Source of the DNA: a virus
DNA: 40,706 bases
Direction: 5' to 3' (one strand)
IMG/VR virus record: IMGVR_UViG_3300043427_001929
Span: 1-40,706 of that record
Made by a program: the position numbers and the translations under genes. The notes under the pieces were generated by a model, which was not told the origin of the DNA, searched no databases, and saw only the letters and a program-made list of their open reading frames with translations. This document shows positions 8,468 through 15,612 of the stretch, in pieces (the first letter of the stretch is position 1; every line of letters starts with the position of its first letter).

Positions 8468-9055
8468 ATGAGTAACATCGACCGCTTCTACGTCCTGTGC
8501 TTCACTGTCCTTTCTGCGCTCGGCATCGGCTATCTCCTTACCCATCCCGCCCCTCGCCCGGATACCTTGGCTATGGCACGACAGGTGGATTCGCTCCGAC
8601 AGGCCGCCGACAGCGCTCGGACGATGGCGATTCAGGCGCAGTACGCGGCGAAGACGGCGGGCCAGCAGGAGCGACAGGCACGGGCCACGCTGACCCAGCG
8701 GACGGCGACGCTCCGGGATAGCTTGGAGGCCCTGCGCCCGCTGACCGGGGATACCGCCGCCAGTGCCGACACGCTCCGGATGGCGCTATCGGTGGCGTTG
8801 AGTGTCCACGACAGCCTGCAGGCCGAGGTCATCCGCTACCTGGCCGAAGTGGACACCCTGCGGGACCGCTACGCCGAAGAGCGGAAGGCGATGTCCGTGG
8901 CGCTCGACCGCGCCGATACCACGATGGCGCATCAGGATGCCCTGATCCGCGCCCTGCAAAAGAAGGCCGAGTGTCGCATCGCCGGCCTCCCCTGCCCGTC
9001 CCGCCCCGTGCTGTTCCTCGCCGGCTTCGTGACGGGCCTCCTCTTGACAAAGTAA
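8468..9055 (+). CDS. Spanin-like protein (Rz-type), 195 aa
   Basis: An N-terminal signal-anchor helix (about 8-27) is followed by a long heptad-like coiled coil (about 35-165; many SLRQAADSARTM and DTLRDRYAEERK-type repeats). A CRIAGLPCP segment with two cysteines precedes a short C-terminal hydrophobic end (VLFLAGFVTGLLLTK). Spanins link inner and outer membranes and fuse them at the end of lysis. Position after holins and amidase fits. No separate lipoprotein partner was identified, and the second hydrophobic end is a point to check. Confidence 0.65.
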   Translation: MSNIDRFYVLCFTVLSALGIGYLLTHPAPRPDTLAMARQVDSLRQAADSARTMAIQAQYAAKTAGQQERQARATLTQRTATLRDSLEALRPLTGDTAASADTLRMALSVALSVHDSLQAEVIRYLAEVDTLRDRYAEERKAMSVALDRADTTMAHQDALIRALQKKAECRIAGLPCPSRPVLFLAGFVTGLLLTK

Positions 9056-9072
9056 GCGCGGCGCAATAGCGT
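9044..9072 (+). promoter_or_regulatory. Candidate sigma70 promoter for the early block
   Basis: A perfect -35 box TTGACA (9044-9049) is followed after 17 bases by TAGCGT (9067-9072), which keeps the T1, A2 and T6 positions of a -10 box. It overlaps the end of the spanin gene and precedes the first gene of the early block by about 25 bases. The -10 match is only three of six, so this is tentative. Confidence 0.4.
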
Positions 9073-9096
9073 CGAGAAACCCCCGCCGGAGCTTTC

Positions 9097-10209
9097 ATGC
9101 CCCGTCACACCCGTGTCGTGCCCGTCGGCTGGAGCGCGGCCGAGACTGAAGCCCTCTTGGAGCGCGTCCGCGCCGAGGGGAATCAAGGCTTTTATACCTA
9201 CGCCAAGACGGCGAACAAGAGCTACGACGCCTGCCGGATGTACCTCCAGCGGAACCACCGGGAGGCGTGGCTAGAGGCGATGGAGTCGTGGCGGATCGCC
9301 CAGTTCCGGAACCCCGTGACCGCGCCCAAGGAGAAGGGGCCGAACCGCACGGACGAGATTGCGGACTGGTGGGACACGTTCAAGCCGGTCAGCCTCCCCG
9401 TCCCGAAGCGCCCCAAGGCCAACGTCACCGCGACCACGGGCGTGACCGTCGTGGCCTCCGACCTCCACTTCCCGCTGCAGGATGACGCGGCGGTGAGTGT
9501 CCTACTCCGCACCATCGAGGAGCTGAAGCCGGAGCGGGTGGTCCTGAATGGCGACCTCCCCGACCTGCTGGCCATCAGCAAGTATCCCAAGGACGTGCGG
9601 CAGACGTGGAGCCTACAGGACGAGGCGGTGGCGTTTCACGGCTTCCTCCGGGCGCTAGAGGAGATTCTGCCCCCCGAGTCCACGCTCATCGAGATCGACG
9701 CCAACCACAGCGGGGACGGGACCGAGAGCCGCTGGTGGCGCTACCTCTCCGACCGCATCCCCGAACTGCTCAAGACCCCGCGGGCGCTGCAGGTGATGAG
9801 CTACCCGGCGTGGTGGCACCCGGAGTGGAGCCGCATCCAGATGAAGCCGGAGCTGGTTATTGGGGAGGACCTGCTGATTACGCACGGCACGTTCGTCCGG
9901 CGGGGTGGCGGGATGTCGGCCAAGGCCCACAGCGAGAGCTACCTGAATAGCGTGATGCACGGGCACACGCACCGGCAGGGGGCCTCGATGCGGCGGGTGC
10001 CGGCCATCGGGAGCCGGGGCGAGCAGGTCATCAAGGCGTATGAGATTGGGTGCCTCTGCCGGCTGGACCCCGGCTACGTCAGCGTGCCGGACTGGACGCA
10101 GGGGTTCGCCATTGTGGTCGAGGGCGAGGGGCGGTATGGCGTGGAGCTGGTGACCATCGAAGAGGGGGCGGCTGTGGTGACGACGCTGGGGAAGACGATC
10201 CGTGCCTAA
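9097..10209 (+). CDS. Calcineurin-like metallophosphoesterase with N-terminal HTH-like region
   Basis: This 370-residue protein has the metal-binding motifs of the family in order: Asp122/His124 (SDLHFP), Gly152-Asp153 (LNGDLPD), Asn203-His204 (DANHSGDG, where many members have GNH), His263 (LITHGTF) and Gly289-His290-Thr-His292 (MHGHTHR). It should hydrolyse a phosphodiester or phosphomonoester with two metal ions; the substrate is not evident. Residues 1-70 resemble a small helical DNA-binding domain (SAAETEALLERVRAEGNQ...SYDACRMYL). First in the early block, it may act in DNA processing or nucleotide turnover. The GTG of the next gene overlaps its end. Confidence 0.8.
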   Translation: MPRHTRVVPVGWSAAETEALLERVRAEGNQGFYTYAKTANKSYDACRMYLQRNHREAWLEAMESWRIAQFRNPVTAPKEKGPNRTDEIADWWDTFKPVSLPVPKRPKANVTATTGVTVVASDLHFPLQDDAAVSVLLRTIEELKPERVVLNGDLPDLLAISKYPKDVRQTWSLQDEAVAFHGFLRALEEILPPESTLIEIDANHSGDGTESRWWRYLSDRIPELLKTPRALQVMSYPAWWHPEWSRIQMKPELVIGEDLLITHGTFVRRGGGMSAKAHSESYLNSVMHGHTHRQGASMRRVPAIGSRGEQVIKAYEIGCLCRLDPGYVSVPDWTQGFAIVVEGEGRYGVELVTIEEGAAVVTTLGKTIRA

Positions 10210-10567
10210 GCGGAGATGGCCGGCCGTCCCCAAGGTCGTCTCCGGGCTGGCGGGCCCCATCAAGGTCAGCCAGCGCCGGGGGGCGTTGACCGCGCCGGAC
10301 GGGGACGACTGCTGGGGGCTGTATCTCCCGGCCAAGCGGACCATCGCGCTGGCGGGCGGGATGCCCCCGGCCCTGCGGTGGCACACGCTTGTCCACGAGT
10401 GGGCGCACGCCTGGCTGATTGATGCCGGGATTCCCAACCTCCTGCACGGGGAGACGGACGCCGAGCTGACCCGGAACGTCGAGGTCGTGTGTGACACGCT
10501 GGCCACGGCGGTCGTCCGGTCGATGGCGACCGCGATGGGCCTCGATCCGATGGAGAAGAAAAAGTAG
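10202..10567 (+). CDS. Zinc metallopeptidase-like protein with HExxH motif
   Basis: The protein has 121 residues. His65, Glu66 and His69 (LVHEWAHAWL) form the HExxH zinc site and Glu94 (RNVEVVCDTL) is the likely third ligand, as in compact ImmA/IrrE- or SprT-type domains. ImmA/IrrE peptidases cleave regulators in other systems; the target here is unknown. The start is GTG (10202), overlapping the end of the phosphoesterase gene by 8 bases. It is followed by a promoter-terminator pair, so it closes the first early transcription unit. Confidence 0.7.
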   Translation: MPKRRWPAVPKVVSGLAGPIKVSQRRGALTAPDGDDCWGLYLPAKRTIALAGGMPPALRWHTLVHEWAHAWLIDAGIPNLLHGETDAELTRNVEVVCDTLATAVVRSMATAMGLDPMEKKK

Positions 10568-10570
10568 CTC

Positions 10571-10599
10571 TTGACTTGGGATGGGTAGTAGTGTAGACT
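10571..10599 (+). promoter_or_regulatory. Candidate sigma70 promoter
   Basis: TTGACT (10571-10576), a 17-base spacer, then TAGACT (10594-10599). An 11-base direct repeat GACTTGGGATG at 10573-10583 and 10596-10606 spans the core, leaving room for an operator. Transcription would begin inside the 5' arm of the hairpin at 10601. Confidence 0.55.
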
Positions 10600-10600
10600 T

Positions 10601-10631
10601 GGGATGCGGCCACTTGGTCGCATCCCTTTTT
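10601..10631 (+). terminator. Rho-independent terminator
   Basis: Arms GGGATGCG (10601-10608) and CGCATCCC (10619-10626) pair perfectly over 8 bp with a 10-base loop, and TTTTT follows (10627-10631). It would stop transcripts coming from 9097-10567. Transcripts from the promoter just upstream start within the first arm and should escape. Confidence 0.8.
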
Positions 10632-10650
10632 CTCTTTCAGGAGAACTCAG

Positions 10651-11115
10651 ATGGCGTTCCACAAGCTGGCAGATGGACCGATCACGATGGTGATTGGCGC
10701 GGTGAAGTCGGCCGAGGGCAAGTTCGGCCCGCAGATGGTGTTCAGCAGCGTCGATGGCACGGATGTCTACATCTCCGAGCTGTCGGGGGCCAAGGGGCTG
10801 GCCCGCCTCAATCTGACCCCGGAGTCGGTGCTCGGGCAGACGCTCCACTTCGAGCAGATTCGGAAGGACGGCAAGACCTTCACGAACATCAACCTCGCCA
10901 CGGGGTCGGCTCCCACGGCGGCGGCGGCTCCGGCCACCCGCACCACCAGCACGGCCTCGGCGCTCTCGTTCGAGGACGCGGTCGCGCTGTATAGCCGCTG
11001 CGTGCAGGCGGCGATTCAGCACTTCGCCAAGGCGTGCGAACAGGCGGAGATCCCGGTGGACGGGGCCTCGGTGCAGTCCGCGGCCGCCACGCTCTTCATC
11101 CGGACCAGCAAGTGA
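10651..11115 (+). CDS. Putative single-stranded-DNA-binding-like protein
   Basis: This 154-residue protein has a good ribosome site (AGGAG, 9-10 bases before ATG) and its own promoter. Residues 1-85 look like a small beta barrel (ITMVIGAVKSAEGKFGPQMVF, then DVYISELSG and TLHFEQIRKDGKTFTNI). The GKFGPQ turn is common in phage OB-fold SSB proteins. An Ala/Thr-rich linker (about 88-105) joins a helical C-terminal part. No acidic tail typical of bacterial SSB is present. Assignment rests on fold-like pattern and position among replication genes. Confidence 0.5.
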   Translation: MAFHKLADGPITMVIGAVKSAEGKFGPQMVFSSVDGTDVYISELSGAKGLARLNLTPESVLGQTLHFEQIRKDGKTFTNINLATGSAPTAAAAPATRTTSTASALSFEDAVALYSRCVQAAIQHFAKACEQAEIPVDGASVQSAAATLFIRTSK

Positions 11116-11288
11116 CGGCCCCGGTCAGAGGGGGAGAGGCGCTGGAGGCCGTGGCAGAGCTGCAGGCCGAGGTACGGGCGCTCCGGGAGCAGCTGAGTCG
11201 GATGGAGCAGTGGGTGTTTGCGGTGGATGTCAGCGTCGGGGAGTTGGACGACGTGGTCAGCCGTCGGTTCCGAGGGCTGGAATCGTGA
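11112..11288 (+). CDS. Small coiled-coil protein (58 aa)
   Basis: GTG start overlaps the upstream TGA (GTGA) and its own TGA overlaps the next GTG. After a short N-terminus, residues 8-35 form a heptad-like helix (EALEAVAELQAEVRALREQL), followed by an acidic segment with DVSVGELDDVV. The function is unknown; an oligomerising partner of a neighbouring replication protein is possible. Confidence 0.55.
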   Translation: MTAPVRGGEALEAVAELQAEVRALREQLSRMEQWVFAVDVSVGELDDVVSRRFRGLES

Positions 11289-11743
11289 GGGTGCGGTGTC
11301 AGGCCAAGCAGTGCGAGGCGATGTATGACCTTAGCTTTGACCGCCTCGGGCGTATGGTGGGGCACTGCCCCGCCTGCGCTCGACGGCGTGCCGGGCAGTG
11401 CGTCTCGTGCGCCCAGCCGGTGGACGGGGCGCGGGGCAAGGCGAAGTACTGCCGGCCCTGCCGGGCCGTGGCCCACCGCTACTACGTCAAGAAGTCGCGG
11501 ATGCAGGACATCGTCGCGTACAACAAGCGGGCCGCGGAACGGGTCGCCCGGCGACGGGCGATAGCTCGGGGCGACCGGCCCGTCCTGGACCAGAAGACCA
11601 TCGGCACGATCCGTGGGCTGGCCCGCGCCAAGGCGCTGTCCCCGGAGCGGCGGAAGGAGATTGCCGCGAAGGCGTCCAAGGTGCGGTGGCAGAAGTACTA
11701 CCAGCGCGAGATGTTGAAGCGGATGCGAGAGGCGAACCTGTGA
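11285..11743 (+). CDS. Zinc-finger protein with basic C-terminus (152 aa)
   Basis: The GTG start at 11285 is chosen because it overlaps the previous stop (GTGA). Cysteine pairs are seen at about residues 5-10 (CQAKQC), 28-31 (CPAC), 38-41 (CVSC) and 54-57 (CRPC), suggesting two zinc ribbons. The C-terminal part has SPERRKEIAAKASKVRWQKYY, a basic helix pattern found in phage and homing-endonuclease-associated DNA-binding proteins. It is probably a nucleic-acid binder; no nuclease residues are evident. Its stop overlaps the GTG of the nuclease gene. Confidence 0.6.
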   Translation: MRVRCQAKQCEAMYDLSFDRLGRMVGHCPACARRRAGQCVSCAQPVDGARGKAKYCRPCRAVAHRYYVKKSRMQDIVAYNKRAAERVARRRAIARGDRPVLDQKTIGTIRGLARAKALSPERRKEIAAKASKVRWQKYYQREMLKRMREANL

Positions 11744-12576
11744 CCCCGACCATTACGAACAAGCACGGCCTTCCGGAGGCGCTGGTCAAGGCGGTCCAGA
11801 ACGACCCCTATACGGGCGGTGGGGACATCAGCGTCACCAAGCTGATTGACAGCCCCCAGCGCCGGCAGCTCTGGCGGCAGCACGAGGCGGACATCGAGGA
11901 GGATGTCTCCGAGCGCATCTGGAGCCTGCTGGGGCAGGCGGTGCATCACATCTTGGAGCGAGCCGGCACCGACACGCTGGTCGAGGAGCGGATGTTCGCG
12001 GAAGTGGCAGGGTGGCAGTTGTCGGGCCAGTTCGATCGCCTGCACCTGGGGTCGAAAACCCTCTCGGATTACAAGGTCACGACGACCTACAAGGCCAAGG
12101 GGGACAATAGCTGGACCCGCCAGCTCAACGTGCTGCGCTGGCTGGCCTTCCAGAACGGCCTTGTCGTGGACCACCTGGAGATTGTCGCCATCTTCCGCGA
12201 CTTCCGGAAATCCGAGGCCAAGCGGAACCCGGACTATCCCTCGCTCAACGTCAAGGTCATCCCAATTCCGGTCTGGCCGCTGGACGAGACGGAGGAATAT
12301 GTTCGGCAGCGGGTCAAACTCCACCAGCTGGCACAGGCTGGCGAGGCCGAGGTCTGGTGCTCGGACGAGGAGCGGTGGTATAGCGGGGACAAGTGGGCGC
12401 TGATGAAGCCCGGCTCCAAGCGAGCGCTCCGCGTGCTAGATGCGGAGCCAGCGGAGGTGCCAGCGGGCGTGAGGCTGGAGCATCGACCCGGGATCTACCG
12501 GCGATGCGAGGAGTACTGCGAGGTCGCCAAGTGGTGCCCGCAGTGGCAGGATACCCTTTTACCGGAGGCACGATGA
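11740..12576 (+). CDS. PD-(D/E)XK exonuclease, Cas4/RecB-like
   Basis: This 278-residue protein has the family motifs: His70 in GQAVHHILE, Asp99 in SGQFDRL, and Asp110-x-Lys112 in LSDYKVTTTYK. The Gln-rich follow-up QLNVLRWLA matches the QxxxY-type motif region. The C-terminal end has clustered cysteines (RRCEEYCEVAKWCPQW), which could be an iron-sulphur or zinc site as in Cas4/AddB. It would degrade DNA ends for recombination or replication, in line with the nearby SSB-like protein and resolvase. Start GTG overlaps TGA of the zinc-finger gene. Confidence 0.8.
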   Translation: MTPTITNKHGLPEALVKAVQNDPYTGGGDISVTKLIDSPQRRQLWRQHEADIEEDVSERIWSLLGQAVHHILERAGTDTLVEERMFAEVAGWQLSGQFDRLHLGSKTLSDYKVTTTYKAKGDNSWTRQLNVLRWLAFQNGLVVDHLEIVAIFRDFRKSEAKRNPDYPSLNVKVIPIPVWPLDETEEYVRQRVKLHQLAQAGEAEVWCSDEERWYSGDKWALMKPGSKRALRVLDAEPAEVPAGVRLEHRPGIYRRCEEYCEVAKWCPQWQDTLLPEAR

Positions 12577-12761
12577 AGCCCCCCAATCTTGAGCGGCGAG
12601 CGCAGGTGAAGGCGTTGTACGAAACCGGGCTGTCGGTGCGTCAGATTGCGGCACAGGTCGGCGTCACCTTTCAGGCGGTCCAGAGTATGCTGGCCCGGAT
12701 GGGCGTCCCCCGGCGTCCCCGTGGCGGCAACCAAGGCCCACATAGTCGGCATAAGAAGTGA
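12573..12761 (+). CDS. Small helix-turn-helix protein (62 aa)
   Basis: ATGA overlap with the nuclease gene sets the start. Residues ~9-45 form a resolvase/homeodomain-type HTH (VKALYETGLSVRQIAAQVGV, then TFQAVQSMLARMGVPRR), and the tail is basic (RRPRGGNQGPHSRHKK). It likely binds DNA as a regulator or origin-site protein; the target is unknown. Confidence 0.65.
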   Translation: MKPPNLERRAQVKALYETGLSVRQIAAQVGVTFQAVQSMLARMGVPRRPRGGNQGPHSRHKK

Positions 12762-12781
12762 TCAGCCAGCGAGGAGAGGAT

Positions 12782-12985
12782 ATGCGAATCACGAAGAAGA
12801 GCATCTTGACTGGGGTGACCCGGACGCAGGACCTGCCCATCACCGAGGCACAGCTGGCCCGGTATCACGACGGCGCGGTTCCCATCCAGGTCGCGCTCCC
12901 CCACCTGTCGCTGGAGCAGCACGAGTTCCTGCTGACGGGCATCGTGCCGGAGGAGTGGGTAATGGACGGGGAGGGCGAGGAATAA
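12782..12985 (+). CDS. Small protein of unknown function (67 aa)
   Basis: The start ATG is preceded by GAGGAGAGG, one of the best ribosome sites in the window. The sequence begins basic (MRITKKSIL) and becomes acidic (EEWVMDGEGEE), with a segment TEAQLARYHDGAVPIQVALP. No motif is recognised. The stop overlaps the ATG of the wHTH replication gene, so the two are co-expressed. Confidence 0.55.
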   Translation: MRITKKSILTGVTRTQDLPITEAQLARYHDGAVPIQVALPHLSLEQHEFLLTGIVPEEWVMDGEGEE

Positions 12986-13704
12986 TGCCCAGCCTGTCGA
13001 TTATCCCAGCACGGGCGGTGATGGACGAGTCGCTGACCCCGAACCAGCTCCGCGTGCTGTGTGCCATCGGCATCCACACGGATAAGCTCGGTGGCAACGT
13101 CTGGACCTCGGTGCGGACGCTGGCACGGGAGGCGAACGTGTCGGAGCGGACGATCCAGTCGGCCTGCGTCGTGCTGGTCGAGCGGGGCTATCTGAAGGTC
13201 GTTCGTCGGCCCGGAAGCACGAACCTGTACGAGGTGCAGCTGGATGCACCCCCGACGCTGGCTTCGGGGGAGGGGGTGCAAGAGCTATTGCGGGAGGGGG
13301 GTGCAATAGCTGCTGCACCCAAACGACCCCAAGGAACGACCCCAAAGAACAACGTCAGCGCGGACGAGAAGGCGGTGCTGGATGCGCTGTGGAGCAAGTA
13401 TCCCAAGCGCCCCGAGCCTCACTCCTACCCCGCCGCACTGAAGGCGCTGGTCCCGGTCCTTCGCGCCGGCGTGGAGGGCGCCCGGATCGTCCGGGCGGTG
13501 GACCGATACGCCACGCACTGCCAGCTTAATCACACCGAGCCGCAGTATGTGAAGTCGATGCCGCGGTTCTTCGCAGACGAGTTCTGGCGGGCGTATGACG
13601 TGGTGCTGGTCCACGGCCGGACCCGGGAGGAGTGGGCCAGGTCCGGCCAAGATGTCTCGAAGTTCGATGCGATGGTAGCCACCCAGACCCAGAGGAGTGC
13701 ATAA
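12985..13704 (+). CDS. Winged-helix replication-associated protein (239 aa)
   Basis: Residues ~15-80 form a winged helix (TPNQLRVLCAIG, TSVRTLAREANVSERTIQ, ERGYLKVVRRPGSTNLYEV), the arrangement found in phage replication initiators and DnaD/lambda-O-type proteins. The linker at about 85-120 is Gly/Pro/Thr-rich. The C-terminal part (DALWSKYPKRPEPHSYPAALKAL...SMPRFFADEFW) resembles the second domain of phage proteins that load helicase. Its place just before the primase-helicase supports an initiator or helicase-loader role. Confidence 0.65.
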   Translation: MPSLSIIPARAVMDESLTPNQLRVLCAIGIHTDKLGGNVWTSVRTLAREANVSERTIQSACVVLVERGYLKVVRRPGSTNLYEVQLDAPPTLASGEGVQELLREGGAIAAAPKRPQGTTPKNNVSADEKAVLDALWSKYPKRPEPHSYPAALKALVPVLRAGVEGARIVRAVDRYATHCQLNHTEPQYVKSMPRFFADEFWRAYDVVLVHGRTREEWARSGQDVSKFDAMVATQTQRSA

Positions 13705-13709
13705 CAGTG

Positions 13710-13895
13710 ATGCGACGAGTGACGTGCTGGCGCTGTGATGGGGCCGGCGACTTGACAGACGACGACCACCGCCAGAGATTCTGCCCCACCTGTATGGGGA
13801 TGGGCACCATCTCCGAAATGACCACCGACCCAATCAAGGAGGGGACCGATGGCTGGTACGAAGACCCACAACCTGCCCGACTTAGCGATGGATGA
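13710..13895 (+). CDS. DnaJ-type zinc-ribbon protein (61 aa)
   Basis: Two CxxCxGxG-type motifs are present (CWRCDGAG at about 6-13 and CPTCMGMG at about 25-32), which together bind one zinc as in the DnaJ cysteine-rich region. The rest is acidic. Start ATG 13710 follows AGAGGAG; an in-frame GTG at 13707 is an alternative. It could be a small chaperone-like adaptor or nucleic-acid binder. Confidence 0.6.
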   Translation: MRRVTCWRCDGAGDLTDDDHRQRFCPTCMGMGTISEMTTDPIKEGTDGWYEDPQPARLSDG

Positions 13896-14034
13896 CACGA
13901 TCCAACGGGCGCTCGTCGTGGACCTGACCACGCAGTACCGGGGGAACCGCGTCACGGCGCGGTTCTACCCGGACCAGTACGCGAAGGTCGTGTATGCGCG
14001 GTGGCTGGCGCAGCGGTACGGACGGGCGGAATGA
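13849..14034 (+). CDS. Small protein of unknown function (61 aa)
   Basis: The start has an AGGAGG-like site just upstream and lies inside the end of the zinc-ribbon gene (47-base overlap, other frame). The protein has no cysteines and no membrane segment; RVTARFYPDQYAKVVYARWL suggests a compact mixed fold. Its TGA overlaps the next ATG (ATGA). Confidence 0.5.
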   Translation: MAGTKTHNLPDLAMDDTIQRALVVDLTTQYRGNRVTARFYPDQYAKVVYARWLAQRYGRAE

Positions 14035-14402
14035 CAGCGCCGTGTAAGAGGTGTGATGAGTTAGGTGACGCCCTAGCAATGTTGATTGAATCGTCAAACC
14101 AGCTCCAGCGAAGATATCTGGTCGCACTTGATGCGCTACACGAGGCAGAGAAAGACGCCCAGCACTGGAAGGCTGTCGTTGGTCAACGCAAGGAGGCGAA
14201 GTGGGCAGATTCTACGCGAGCCATCTCTTTGCTCGTAGAATGGATGCTGATGGATGGAGGGCACGAAGTGGAAGTGTCCCGTGTCGGGAAGTATTTCACG
14301 GCGCGATTGACGGCGCACGATGGCGCTGTCACAAAGTTTCTTGGGCACGGGGAATCGCTTATTGGGGCCATCTTTGACTGCCACGAGCGGAGCAAGCAAT
14401 GA
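14031..14402 (+). CDS. Unknown protein in a low-GC patch (123 aa)
   Basis: ATG overlaps TGA of 13849-14034. An N-terminal CKRCDELGDALAML segment leads into a helical region (about 20-60), and the C-terminal half (EVEVSRVGKYFTARLTAHDG...ESLIGAIFDCHE) looks like a small alpha-beta domain. No function is recognised. Codon usage has far more A/T third positions than its neighbours. Confidence 0.55.
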   Translation: MTAPCKRCDELGDALAMLIESSNQLQRRYLVALDALHEAEKDAQHWKAVVGQRKEAKWADSTRAISLLVEWMLMDGGHEVEVSRVGKYFTARLTAHDGAVTKFLGHGESLIGAIFDCHERSKQ

Positions 14403-14617
14403 CTGACGACAAACCTCTTGATAGAGAAATGGCGTATCACTACGCAATGGAACTGAAAATGGATGCGATGTTCGATGGTACATCTAAACAGAATCTTGCA
14501 CGTGCCTATATCCAGCTTCTGGAAGATTACCGATACAGTCACGAAAAGTTGACTGGACAAATCGCACGACTTCACGAACTCACGCGACTTCAAGCGGCGA
14601 GGATTTTGGACAAATGA
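14399..14617 (+). CDS. Small helical protein in a low-GC patch (72 aa)
   Basis: ATGA overlaps on both sides support the gene. It appears almost wholly helical with no cysteine or membrane segment. The first 60-base line of the gene (14401-14460) has 25 G+C of 60, against 40 of 60 at 15001-15060. Recent acquisition is likely; function unknown. Confidence 0.55.
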   Translation: MTDDKPLDREMAYHYAMELKMDAMFDGTSKQNLARAYIQLLEDYRYSHEKLTGQIARLHELTRLQAARILDK

Positions 14618-14874
14618 CTGACGAGGACGCTGTGCCAGAGATGCCAAGCAATGACACTACCTATTGGACGCCCTATCTGCGCCGCGTCTGGTGGGCGGTG
14701 CGCGATAAGGACGGATGCGATGCCGAGTACGACACGGCGCATCACGCGATCGACGCCTACCATAACTGGTGGAACGTCGAGTGGCCGGAACACGCCCCCT
14801 ACCGCGTCGTGCGGTGCGAAGTCCACGAGACGGAAGTGGACCCGATTGGGATGGAGGTAGACAATGAGCCATAA
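14614..14874 (+). CDS. Small acidic Trp-rich protein (86 aa)
   Basis: The start overlaps the previous stop (ATGA). The protein is acidic and aromatic (WTPYLRRVWWAVRDKDG, YHNWWNVEW) and ends with CEVHETEVDPIG. No family is recognised. The high aromatic and acidic content makes a protein-binding role plausible. It overlaps the next start by 11 bases. Confidence 0.5.
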   Translation: MTDEDAVPEMPSNDTTYWTPYLRRVWWAVRDKDGCDAEYDTAHHAIDAYHNWWNVEWPEHAPYRVVRCEVHETEVDPIGMEVDNEP

Positions 14875-15418
14875 CATCGACCTCCCGCGCCATCGCTACG
14901 TCCACGTCATCGAGTCCGCGGTGCATCGGGGCGGGGCCAAGGACAAGACCATTCCCTGTGTGTGGTGGGGGATGAGTGCCACCCCGGGCCGAATGTTCGG
15001 GTGTCACATTCTGCTGGAGTCTGGCGCGATGGTCGTGGACCTCCCGCTCCACGCGCTCCGGCACCAGGCCGACGCCACGCAGCTCTGGACCTGCGACAAG
15101 GCCCAGCGGTGGGATGCCTATGGCTGGCACGTCGAGGCGCACGAGCCGGCGTATCTGACGGGCCTCGACTGCCGGGTGCTGACCGATGACCACAAGCACG
15201 TTGCGGACCTCGGGGAGCTGTGGTTCCTGCTGGATCACGTCAGCGACGGCTACTCGCTGGAGCCGGGCCAGCACAAGCACCACTGGGTCGTCGCGCTGGA
15301 CGATGGCACGTTCACCTGCGTCCCGCAGGACCAAGTGCTAGTGACCGAGAAGAGCTTCACGAAGACGGGCGGCATCCCGCCCATCAAGCGGCAGACCCGC
15401 GTGTGGAGTTGCGAATGA
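14864..15418 (+). CDS. Conserved-looking protein of unknown function (184 aa)
   Basis: The sequence is His/Trp-rich and soluble, with CVWWGMSATPGRMFGCHILL near residues 32-51, VDLPLHALRH and a C-terminal WVVALDDGTFTCVPQDQVLV. The latter resembles small beta-barrel domains of phage early proteins. No catalytic motif can be named. ATGA coupling to the next gene. Return to high GC marks the end of the low-GC patch. Confidence 0.5.
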   Translation: MSHNIDLPRHRYVHVIESAVHRGGAKDKTIPCVWWGMSATPGRMFGCHILLESGAMVVDLPLHALRHQADATQLWTCDKAQRWDAYGWHVEAHEPAYLTGLDCRVLTDDHKHVADLGELWFLLDHVSDGYSLEPGQHKHHWVVALDDGTFTCVPQDQVLVTEKSFTKTGGIPPIKRQTRVWSCE

Positions 15419-15612
15419 GTGGCAAGGGCAGCGTGAGACGGCCGCCCGCCGTTTCAGAGGCGGAATGGGCGGCGAACTGGAATCGAATCTTCCGAGGAGA
15501 GACGGATGCACACGATGGACGCACGGGGAGTGTTGGCACAGGCGCTGATGCGCCGGAAGGGCACCAAGAAGCAGGGGAAGGCACTGGCCTTCCGATGCCC
15601 GAGGCACCTTGA
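15415..15612 (+). CDS. Small phage protein with NWxRIF motif, overlapping primase
   Basis: Start by ATGA overlap. The first ~30 residues (MSGKGSVRRPPAVSEAEWAA, then NWNRIFRGE) match a widespread type of short phage protein of the form GKGS-P-(F/W)-NW-RIF. The remaining 35 residues lie within the start of the primase-helicase gene in another frame and are low complexity, so the 3' part may simply lack a stop. It carries the ribosome site of the primase-helicase (CGAGGAGAG). Confidence 0.55.
   Translation: MSGKGSVRRPPAVSEAEWAANWNRIFRGETDAHDGRTGSVGTGADAPEGHQEAGEGTGLPMPEAP

Noticed and set aside
9655-11022. 455-codon minus-strand ORF across three plus-strand genes
   Set aside because: It crosses a terminator and promoter on the other strand and shows shadow-type composition; the plus strand has clear domains.
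13753-13781. TTGACA-like promoter inside 13710-13895
   Set aside because: The -10 candidate (GAGATT) is poor and it lies inside a coupled gene string without need for a new start.
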